Origin: Cyclobacteriaceae bacterium
Lineage (GTDB): Bacteria > Bacteroidota > Bacteroidia > Cytophagales > Cyclobacteriaceae
Length of the DNA stretch: 7,037 nt
Direction: 5' to 3'
NCBI GenBank assembly: GCA_030637245.1
Contig: DAOVVI010000076.1
Span: forward strand, 1 to 7,037
Position 1 is the stretch's first letter; the number at the start of each line of letters is the position of its first letter. The notes under the pieces were generated by a model. It was not told where the DNA came from. It was given only the letters and a program-made list of their open reading frames with translations, and did not search any database. Both the position numbers and the translations under genes were made by a program. Below are positions 1 through 5,094 of the stretch, one piece after another.

Positions 1-62
1 GGTTTCATCCCGATAACTTTGATGAAATATTAAACTATATCAATAAGAAAATCGACAATTAG
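1..62 (+). CDS. 3' end of a gene cut by the left window edge
   Basis: Only the last 19 full codons and a TAG stop (60-62) are visible. The tail reads FHPDNFDEILNYINKKIDN, a short amphipathic helix rich in Ile, Asn, Asp and Lys. The pattern of Phe, a few residues, then a final helix resembles the end of a response-regulator receiver domain (classically KPF followed by the last helix). However, the codon before Phe ends in GG, so it encodes Arg, Gly or Trp rather than the usual Pro. The identity is therefore a guess. The other plus frames stop early here, which makes this frame the most likely coding one. Confidence 0.4.
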   Translation, partial: FHPDNFDEILNYINKKIDN

Positions 63-280
63 TTTAATAGAAAAAATATACTTATATGGAAATTACAATT
101 ATTTGATCAAATCGATTGCAGGAGTTTCCTTAATAGAATCTTTTGCCAGGGAAAGGTATCGGTGAAAGACCAGAGACGGATAAAATAAATAAATTAGAAT
201 ATTTACACGTTTGTTGTTTTCTCTGACGTTAAAAAAACTAAATTCGCCATCCAATTGTTAATTATAAAATAAAATTATAT

Positions 281-808
281 ATGGTAATTCTAATTCTAAA
301 AGCGCTACACATTATTTCAGTAATGGTATGGATGGGTGTTTTATTGTACATGCCCAGGCTATTTATTTATCAAACAGAAGCAAACTCCAAAACTGAACCT
401 GACCGGAGCATATTGATTAATCAGTATAAATCCATGTCCAAAAAATTGTGGCTGACAGTTGGATGGCCGGCAGCAATTCTTACCATAATCTTTGGTTTGG
501 GAATCATGCATCCTTATTTCTCGAGCGTATGGTTTTGGGTAAAAATGGGATTTGTGGTTGCGTTACTGGTTTACCATCATGTAATTCATTTTGCTAATAA
601 AAATCTTCAAAAGGACAATTACACCAAATCTATCGCCCAACTAAATACTATGAATCAGGGCGGGATTATATTTTTATTGTCAATTGTTTTTCTAGCAGTA
701 TTAAAAGATACATTAGACTATTTATTGATCATCGGAGGTATAGTTGTTTTAATAATTTTAGTATTTGTCGCTGGGCGTGCGATGATAAAAAGATCTGCAA
801 AACAATAA
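281..808 (+). CDS. hemJ: HemJ/CopD-family (UPF0093) membrane protein, probable protoporphyrinogen IX oxidase
   Basis: This is a 175-residue integral membrane protein with about five hydrophobic segments (near residues 2-22, 58-78, 84-104, 128-145 and 147-167). The N-terminal block KALHIISVMVW (7-17) followed by YMPRLFIYQTEA (23-34) is the HemJ signature and contains the conserved His10. MSKKLW...WPAAILT (52-68) and WVKMGFVVALLVYHH (86-100) also match the family. HemJ oxidises protoporphyrinogen IX to protoporphyrin IX in the inner membrane, the penultimate step of haem b synthesis. The usual family block containing an R-x-W-N-E type motif reads NTMNQGG here (122-128), so the Arg and Glu are replaced and a divergent paralogue is possible. 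The ATG at 281 places the first helix directly at the N terminus. No Shine-Dalgarno is seen. It heads a trio with SCO and cytochrome c genes, a fitting partner set for oxidase biogenesis. Confidence 0.8.
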   Translation: MVILILKALHIISVMVWMGVLLYMPRLFIYQTEANSKTEPDRSILINQYKSMSKKLWLTVGWPAAILTIIFGLGIMHPYFSSVWFWVKMGFVVALLVYHHVIHFANKNLQKDNYTKSIAQLNTMNQGGIIFLLSIVFLAVLKDTLDYLLIIGGIVVLIILVFVAGRAMIKRSAKQ

Positions 809-821
809 TCTAATTGATCTT

Positions 822-1454
822 ATGAAGAACTTTTTAATTAGCAGTTTGATAGGATTTCTGGCATTTTCGTGCGGTTCCAAAAATGAAAGACTACCTATTC
901 TGGGAAGAAGCGAGATCAAAAATGTAAGCTTTGAAGGAGGGATAAAAGCAGATACTATTTTTCATACAATTCCAGATTTTAGTTTTATAAATCAGGATGG
1001 AGGTGAAGTGACACAGGATACATTCAAGGATAAGATTTACATTGCTGACTTTTTCTTTACCACCTGCCCAACGATATGCCCGATCATGAAAACTCAAATG
1101 CTCAGGGTTTACGAAAAGTATAATGAAAATCCGGATGTTTTGATTCTTTCTCACACAATTGATCCAAAGCACGATTCTGTAGCCATATTACATGAGTTTG
1201 CAGAACGCTTGGGCGTGAGCAGTAATTCCTGGCATTTTGTTACCGGCGATCAGGATGAAATATTTGAAATCGGTCAAGATAGCTACATGGTCACTGCCAT
1301 GGAAGACAGGGATGAACCTGGAGGATATTTACATTCCGGCGCATTCCTGCTCATCGATAAAGAGCGCAGAATACGTGGAATTTATGATGGAACAAAAGAA
1401 GAAAAAGTTGATGTGTTGATCAATGATATCGATAGGTTACTCAGTGAATATTAG
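822..1454 (+). CDS. SCO1/SenC family copper chaperone lipoprotein
   Basis: This 210-residue protein begins with a lipoprotein signal (hydrophobic residues 4-15, lipobox AFSC, lipidated Cys17), so it should be anchored on the periplasmic side of a membrane. The thioredoxin-like fold follows: PDFSFINQDGG (51-61), then FFFTTCPTICPIM (77-89) with the CxxxC copper site Cys82 and Cys86, a SHTIDPKHD strand (110-118) and the distal ligand His171 in YLHSGAFLLID. All three Cu ligands of SCO proteins are present. Family members deliver copper to, or reduce the cysteines of, the CuA site of cytochrome c oxidase subunit II. The gene starts 13 bases after the hemJ-like gene and stops 5 bases before the cytochrome c gene, so it is almost certainly co-transcribed. 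The length is normal for bacterial SCO proteins. Confidence 0.93.
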   Translation: MKNFLISSLIGFLAFSCGSKNERLPILGRSEIKNVSFEGGIKADTIFHTIPDFSFINQDGGEVTQDTFKDKIYIADFFFTTCPTICPIMKTQMLRVYEKYNENPDVLILSHTIDPKHDSVAILHEFAERLGVSSNSWHFVTGDQDEIFEIGQDSYMVTAMEDRDEPGGYLHSGAFLLIDKERRIRGIYDGTKEEKVDVLINDIDRLLSEY

Positions 1455-1459
1455 GTAGA

Positions 1460-1948
1460 ATGAGGGGTGTAGTTGGGATGTTCTTATTTTTGTTAATTAG
1501 TATTTATTTTTCATCATGTGACCAAAAAAATAAAACCAATAAGTATGGTCACCTTGACCTACGAACAAAGATCAGGTTGAGACAATATATGGTAGAAGGG
1601 AAACGATTGTATAGTCTGCATTGTGCAAATTGTCATCAAGCTGACGGAGCCGGATTAGCAAGGCTGTACCCACCTTTAAAAAACTCGGACTACCTGATCT
1701 CAAACAGACGAGAATCAATATATGGAATGCGTCACGGGCAAAAGGGAGAAATAATTGTCAATGGAGTTTCATTTAATCAAGAGATGCCCGGAATTATTAA
1801 TCTAACAGATTTGGAAATTGCTGAAATCGCCACTTATGTTTATACCGAATTTGCGGATACTGTGCAGATTATAACACTCAATGAAGTTCGGACTATTATT
1901 GACTCATGTATGCAGGATTCAATAGAGATCCCCAATAAAAAACCATAG
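1460..1948 (+). CDS. Monohaem class I cytochrome c lipoprotein
   Basis: This 162-residue protein has a lipoprotein signal (hydrophobic residues 4-17, lipobox YFSSC, Cys20). It is followed by a single cytochrome c domain with the haem-attachment motif CANCH (55-59), the typical GAGLARLYPPL stretch (63-73), and the probable axial Met109 in QEMPG, then a C-terminal helix ILTDLEIA-like segment ending in IATYVYTEF (123-131). It should be an exported, membrane-anchored electron carrier. A tail of about 30 residues after the domain has no recognisable motif. Asp follows the lipid Cys, which in E. coli would favour inner-membrane retention; whether that rule holds in this group is uncertain. It lies 5 bases after the SCO stop, which suggests it works with the same terminal oxidase, although the redox partners cannot be read from the sequence. 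Confidence 0.9.
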   Translation: MRGVVGMFLFLLISIYFSSCDQKNKTNKYGHLDLRTKIRLRQYMVEGKRLYSLHCANCHQADGAGLARLYPPLKNSDYLISNRRESIYGMRHGQKGEIIVNGVSFNQEMPGIINLTDLEIAEIATYVYTEFADTVQIITLNEVRTIIDSCMQDSIEIPNKKP

Positions 1949-1961
1949 AGAATAGGTCATG

Positions 1962-1984
1962 AAAAAACCCCAATTAAGGGGTTT
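1962..1984 (-). terminator. Intrinsic terminator between convergent genes, best fit for the minus strand
   Basis: AAACCCC (1965-1971) and GGGGTTT (1978-1984) form a 7-bp stem around a 6-base AATTAA loop. Read on the minus strand, the stem is followed at once by six T residues (complement of 1962-1967), the classic form for ending the acidic-protein transcript. Read on the plus strand, the tail (TTTGATTTAG) is less T-rich but could still help end the hemJ-SCO-cytochrome c transcript. Confidence 0.75.
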
Positions 1985-2015
1985 GATTTAGAAATGGTTA
2001 GGTTGAAGAGCCCAA

Positions 2016-2570
2016 TCAATGAGCAATAATTTTCATCTTGTCTATTTTCTTTCCATTCTCAAGTGTCACATCCAATTCGATTTTTACATAATCTTCACGA
2101 ATTTTAATTTTCATCTTGTCTATGTTTTTTACGTCAGAATTATATCTGTCTTCGATTTCATCAATCATATCATCAAGGTCATCATCGTCATCGAAATTAA
2201 AATGATTATGCCCAAAGTCATCCGGATCAATGTCTTTTATTTCTATCGTCATATTAGTGATTGCTTCAGTAATCACTTCTGCAATGGATTCAGCAAAATC
2301 ACCAATATCAATTGTAATATCATCAAACTCTATTTCAAAATCATCGTCATCTATATCGATGTGGATTTTTGGATCGTCAAACATTTTTTCGATCTTCTCG
2401 CCTAACTCTTCTCCCCATTCTTCGAAGTACTCTTCGATGTCTCGTTCTTTTCCGTCTATTTTGATGGTAACAACAGCATCGTCATTATCTTTCTTTTTTT
2501 GAGAAAAGGCAGATTCAAATAGGAAAATAAATGCAAAGACTGGAATAATAATTTTTGTAAATCTCTTCAT
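2016..2570 (-). CDS. Secreted, highly acidic protein of unknown function
   Basis: I do not recognise a named family. This 184-residue protein starts with a clear Sec signal peptide (MKRFTK, then a hydrophobic core at 7-18, probable cleavage after SAFS at 23). The mature part is strikingly acidic: by hand count about 55 of 184 residues are Asp or Glu. Acidic runs include IDIDDDDFEIEFDD (71-84) and FDDDDDLDDMIDEIED (126-141). Alternating hydrophobic and acidic residues (IHIDID, FEIEFDDITIDI) suggest beta strands. Two stretches (46-63 and 91-104) look helical. The C terminus repeats IDKMKI (150-155 and 176-181). There is no lipobox, anchor or cysteine in the mature part. Calcium or other cation binding is possible from the charge alone, but no EF-hand DxDxDG loop is present. 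It is transcribed alone, convergent with the cytochrome gene, and ends just before a strong minus-strand terminator. Confidence 0.8.
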   Translation of the reverse strand: MKRFTKIIIPVFAFIFLFESAFSQKKKDNDDAVVTIKIDGKERDIEEYFEEWGEELGEKIEKMFDDPKIHIDIDDDDFEIEFDDITIDIGDFAESIAEVITEAITNMTIEIKDIDPDDFGHNHFNFDDDDDLDDMIDEIEDRYNSDVKNIDKMKIKIREDYVKIELDVTLENGKKIDKMKIIAH

Positions 2571-2610
2571 AGCAAATTAATTGTATTTTGATCTCATTAT
2601 AGAAAATATC

Positions 2611-2634
2611 ATTCCAAAATAAAGTTTATGGAAT
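2611..2634. promoter_or_regulatory. Inverted repeat upstream of the acidic-protein gene
   Basis: ATTCCA (2611-2616) and TGGAAT (2629-2634) are perfect 6-base inverted arms spaced by 12 bases. The dyad centres about 52 bases upstream of the start codon at 2570, a position that suits an operator or promoter element for the minus-strand gene. No clear Bacteroidota -7/-33 promoter pair could be fixed nearby, so function is inferred from position only. Confidence 0.25.
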
Positions 2635-2746
2635 AACTCACATAATGTCAGATACTTACATTAATAATTCGTGATTGGTCCATAGAAATTTGTTCAATTT
2701 CATACAAAAATGCGTACGTTATTGAACACTTTTATCTATCACCCAC

Positions 2747-3002
2747 ATGCCTTTTAAAGCAACTCGATAATCTTGGCTACGGAGAGAGAGGGCATAAGGT
2801 AGCCGAGGCTGAATCGGAACTCAAAAAACTCAGAACGAAAGCGTTTAACTTCCCTAATGAGTTGGAAAAAGTTGTAAAAGAGGCTAAAACGGCATTGGAT
2901 GAAAAGCTTACCATACAGTTTAATTTTGAAAAAGAACTGACGATAAAACAAACGAGTGGTGAATTAGCGCTTAAACAACTAATAAAAATCCGGAATACTT
3001 AA
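2747..3002 (+). pseudogene. Small plus-strand gene with an apparent one-base frameshift, function unknown
   Basis: From 2760 to the TAA at 3000-3002 the plus strand reads as a well-behaved protein tail of about 80 residues: QLDNLGYGERGHKVAEAESE, a Lys/Glu-rich helical region, then KLTIQFNFEKELTIKQ and a final ELALKQLIKIRNT. This frame has no ATG. An ATG at 2747 opens with MPFKATR and stops at 2768-2770. Removing a single base from the TTTTAAA run (2752-2758) would join this ATG to the long frame and give an intact product of about 84 residues starting MPFKQLDNLGYG. The run is a likely place for an indel or a sequencing error. The charged helix-strand composition suggests a small cytoplasmic protein, but I recognise no family. 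It could also be the 3' remnant of a longer lost gene. Confidence 0.5.
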
Positions 3003-3026
3003 AACTATAAAAGATCATTTAATATA

Positions 3027-3043
3027 ATAGTTAGAATTACTAT
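3027..3043. promoter_or_regulatory. 17-base dyad upstream of the Lrp/AsnC gene, candidate autoregulatory operator
   Basis: ATAGT (3027-3031) and ACTAT (3039-3043) form a perfect inverted repeat around TAGAATT. The inner 15-mer TAGTTAGAATTACTA (3028-3042) matches most positions of the E. coli Lrp consensus YAGHAWATTWTDCTR, with mismatches mainly in the centre. It ends 30 bases before the ATG at 3074. Lrp/AsnC proteins often bind their own promoters, so autoregulation is a reasonable inference, not shown. Confidence 0.35.
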
Positions 3044-3073
3044 CTTGGACCAAAATAATATTTTGTATCAGAT

Positions 3074-3547
3074 ATGAGTCATACACATAAAATTGATGAT
3101 ATTGACAAAAAAATTTTAGAAATTTTACAGTCAAGAGCAAAAATTACCAACGCTAAACTTTCTGAGGAAATCGGACTTTCTCCGGCGCCTACCTTAGAAC
3201 GGGTGAAGAAACTGGAGCAAATGGGCATCATTACCAGTTATCATGCAAAACTGAATATAGAAAAGATTGGTTTAGGTGTCACTACCTTTGTATTAGCGAC
3301 ACTAAATGGTCATAACCGGGTGAATATTGAGGGTTTCGTTACTGAAATCAAAAAAATTCCTGAAGTAGTAGAGTGTCATCACATCACCGGGGCAGGAGAC
3401 TTTATATTAAAAGTGGTTGCAAAAAATATTGCCTCTTACCAGAAATTGATGTTAGAAAAAATCAGCGATATAAAACAAGTTGATAATATGCAATCTATGG
3501 TAGTATTATCTACCTTTAAAGACAGTAATGTGATACCGGTGAAATAA
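3074..3547 (+). CDS. Lrp/AsnC family transcriptional regulator
   Basis: The 157-residue length is typical of the family. The N terminus IDDIDKKILEILQSRAKITN (7-26) is the classic opening, followed by a winged helix-turn-helix (about 25-47) with LSEEIGLSPAPTLERVKKLE (29-48). GIITSYHAKLN (51-61) links to the RAM/AsnC ligand-binding domain (about 66-145), which carries VVECHHITGAGDFILKV (98-114). The GxGD turn at 106-109 is the effector-pocket and oligomer-interface motif. Such proteins form dimers to octamers and regulate amino-acid or other metabolic genes; the ligand cannot be told from the sequence. The downstream phosphoribosyltransferase follows with almost no gap and is probably co-transcribed. 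A symmetric site close upstream fits autoregulation. The ATG at 3074 gives the usual short N-terminal arm. Confidence 0.95.
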   Translation: MSHTHKIDDIDKKILEILQSRAKITNAKLSEEIGLSPAPTLERVKKLEQMGIITSYHAKLNIEKIGLGVTTFVLATLNGHNRVNIEGFVTEIKKIPEVVECHHITGAGDFILKVVAKNIASYQKLMLEKISDIKQVDNMQSMVVLSTFKDSNVIPVK

Positions 3548-3559
3548 TTGATTGTTTGG

Positions 3560-4063
3560 ATGACTTCAACTGAAAACAGGATTTTAACAAAGCAGCAGAT
3601 TCAGCACAAAATAAGCCGGATCGCATATGAGATTTATGAGAATAATTATCTTGAAAAAAAAATTTATATCGCCGGTATTCCCAGTGGATATGAACTCGCC
3701 AAATTATTAGTAAGGGAGCTAAAAAAAATTAGCCCATTCGAAATCTCATTATTGAAAATAGAATTTAGTCAAGAAAAATTTTCTGATGGTTCCATCAAAG
3801 TTGATTGTGATCCTCAGGAATTGAGAGGTAATGTATTGATCCTCGTAGATGATGTGCTGCATACTGGCAAGACTTTTCTACACAGCCTCAGGCCATTTTT
3901 AGATGTTGATGTTAAAAAAATCGAGACTGTAGTTTTGGTGAATAGGAGCCACAAGCTTTTTCCAATATCGTCAGATTATACCGGCTATGAACTCTCTACT
4001 ACTCTAAATGATCATATAGAAGTTGTTTTAAAATCAGGGAAATTCGGAGTTTATTTGTATTAG
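3560..4063 (+). CDS. PyrR-like phosphoribosyltransferase (type I PRTase fold)
   Basis: From the ATG at 3560 this is a 167-residue type I phosphoribosyltransferase. The PRPP-binding loop is VLILVDDVLHTGKT (92-105), with the paired acidic residues Asp97-Asp98 and the TGKT phosphate loop. IAGIPSGYELA (37-47) is the PPi-binding loop, and VVLVNRSHKLFPI follows the PRPP loop as in PyrR. The C terminus HIEVVLKSGKFGVYLY also fits. PyrR-type proteins bind UMP and PRPP; some attenuate pyr operons and some have uracil phosphoribosyltransferase activity. Bacteroidota carry stand-alone homologues whose substrate is not obvious, so no symbol is given. The frame is open back to a TTG at 3548, immediately after the Lrp-gene stop. 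I prefer the ATG because the four extra residues (IVW-containing) are not family-like. Co-transcription with the regulator is likely. Confidence 0.88.
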   Translation: MTSTENRILTKQQIQHKISRIAYEIYENNYLEKKIYIAGIPSGYELAKLLVRELKKISPFEISLLKIEFSQEKFSDGSIKVDCDPQELRGNVLILVDDVLHTGKTFLHSLRPFLDVDVKKIETVVLVNRSHKLFPISSDYTGYELSTTLNDHIEVVLKSGKFGVYLY

Positions 4064-4236
4064 GTTTAAGCTATTAGCCTTTAGCATCCAACAATAAAAT
4101 AAATGGTAAAAGTGGAAAATTAGAGCAATTTCCATATTCAACTTCAATTCATTTTGTGATTTTATCATCGCCCTATATTTTACCAGGTTATTAAAGATCA
4201 TACTGCAAGTGCGGGAATACGGTTTTAGTTTTCTAG

Positions 4237-4250
4237 TTTTACTAGTAAAA
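4237..4250. promoter_or_regulatory. Perfect 14-base palindrome just upstream of panB
   Basis: TTTTACTAGTAAAA is an exact palindrome ending 11 bases before the panB ATG at 4262. It sits in a run of related TTTTAG, TTTTCTAG and TTTTACTAG units (4223-4245). Its position could suit a repressor site or a 5' mRNA hairpin near the start codon, though a 14-base AT-rich palindrome can also arise by chance. The rest of the 198-base gap after the phosphoribosyltransferase shows nothing else I can support. Confidence 0.25.
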
Positions 4251-4261
4251 TATTAAAACCT

Positions 4262-5080
4262 ATGTCGTCAAAGTTTTCTAATATCCGAAGAGTTACCACC
4301 CATCAGCTTCAAGCCATGAAAATAGCAGGAGAGAAAATATCTATGCTCACGGCTTATGATTATTCGATGGCTAAAATCATTGATTCAGCCGGCATAGATA
4401 TCATTTTGGTTGGCGATTCGGCATCAAATGTCATTGCTGGGAACGAGACCACATTACCAATAACGCTCGATCACATGATCTATCATGCTACATCTGTTGT
4501 GAAAGCTGTGAAGCGAGCGTTAGTTGTGGTTGACATACCCTTTGGATCCTACCAGGGAAATTCACAGGAAGCCTTGCGTTCATCAATTCGAATTATGAAG
4601 GAATCCGGAGCCCATTCTGTGAAAATGGAAGGTGGCATTGAAATAAAAGAATCTATTGACCGCGTTTTAAGTGCTGGAGTTCCTGTGATGGGACATTTGG
4701 GACTCACCCCTCAATCAATCTATAAGTTTGGAACATATACGGTTCGCGCCAAAGAAAAGAACGAGGCCAATAAATTGATCGAAGATGCTATAGCTTTGGA
4801 AGAAAGCGGTTGTTTTGCATTGGTTATCGAAAAAATACCTGCTGCTCTTACAAAGAAAATTACTGAAAAATTAACTATTCCAATTATCGGGATTGGAGCC
4901 GGTCCGCATGCCGATGGCCAGGTATTGGTAATGCATGACATGCTTGGAATTAATAACGAATTCAATCCCAGGTTTTTACGACGGTATGCGGAACTCCATT
5001 CATCAATCACCAATGCGGTTGAAGCATATATTTCTGATATAAAATCAGGGAGCTTTCCTAATGAAAAAGAGAGTTATTAA
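4262..5080 (+). CDS. panB: 3-methyl-2-oxobutanoate hydroxymethyltransferase (ketopantoate hydroxymethyltransferase)
   Basis: This 272-residue TIM-barrel enzyme transfers a hydroxymethyl group from 5,10-methylene-tetrahydrofolate to 2-oxoisovalerate to make ketopantoate, the committed step toward pantothenate and CoA in the cytoplasm. Signature blocks occur in family order: [14 protein letters not shown] (28-41), [20 protein letters not shown] (48-67), [11 protein letters not shown] (88-98), SVKMEGG (119-125), GHLGLTPQS (144-152), VIEKIP (188-193) and [20 protein letters not shown] (208-227). By correspondence with E. coli PanB, the metal ligands are Asp52, Asp91 and Glu123 and the catalytic base is Glu190. 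All are present, so the enzyme should be active. The length is normal. No other pan gene is in the window. The next gene begins 14 bases after the stop, suggesting a shared transcript with an unrelated glycosyltransferase. Confidence 0.97.
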   Translation: MSSKFSNIRRVTTHQLQAMKIAGEKISMLTAYDYSMAKIIDSAGIDIILVGDSASNVIAGNETTLPITLDHMIYHATSVVKAVKRALVVVDIPFGSYQGNSQEALRSSIRIMKESGAHSVKMEGGIEIKESIDRVLSAGVPVMGHLGLTPQSIYKFGTYTVRAKEKNEANKLIEDAIALEESGCFALVIEKIPAALTKKITEKLTIPIIGIGAGPHADGQVLVMHDMLGINNEFNPRFLRRYAELHSSITNAVEAYISDIKSGSFPNEKESY

Positions 5081-5094
5081 CGTTCTCATCAAAA

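Larger units (their letters stand above)
2571..3073. other. Long intergenic stretch between divergent genes
   Basis: This 503-base gap lies between the start of the acidic-protein gene and the start of the Lrp-family gene, so it must hold both promoters. The left part (2571-2746) is AT-rich with one dyad and no convincing coding frame. The middle and right part (2747-3002) carries what looks like a frameshifted small gene. The last 70 bases before the Lrp-family gene contain a 17-base dyad. A minus-strand open frame at 2754-2951 is the Phe-rich mirror of the Lys/Glu-rich plus-strand reading and is not taken as a gene. Confidence 0.6.

Noticed and set aside
99..254. A 51-codon minus-strand open frame with a TTG start, its tail reading FHRYLSLAKDSIKETPAID
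   Set aside because: It has no ATG and no known family, and the region is AT-rich. A competing plus-strand open frame (ending near 179) looks equally protein-like. It could be a remnant, but the sequence alone does not decide it.
2019..2502. Plus-strand open frames opposite the acidic-protein gene
   Set aside because: They are Ile/Ser- or Phe-rich mirror images of the GAT/GAA-rich minus-strand gene, which has a proper signal peptide and terminator.
2754..2951. Minus-strand 65-codon open frame in the 2571-3073 gap
   Set aside because: Its Phe-rich, low-quality translation is the expected mirror of the Lys/Glu-rich plus-strand reading at 2747-3002, which looks far more like protein.
3548..3559. 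TTG at 3548 as the start of the phosphoribosyltransferase
   Set aside because: It would add only four residues not typical of the family, and an ATG follows at 3560. Kept as a possibility only.
4068..4085. AAGCTATTAGCCTTTAGC after the phosphoribosyltransferase stop, considered as a terminator or dispersed repeat
   Set aside because: The possible stem is short and mismatched with no T tract, and only one copy is in the window, so neither call can be supported.
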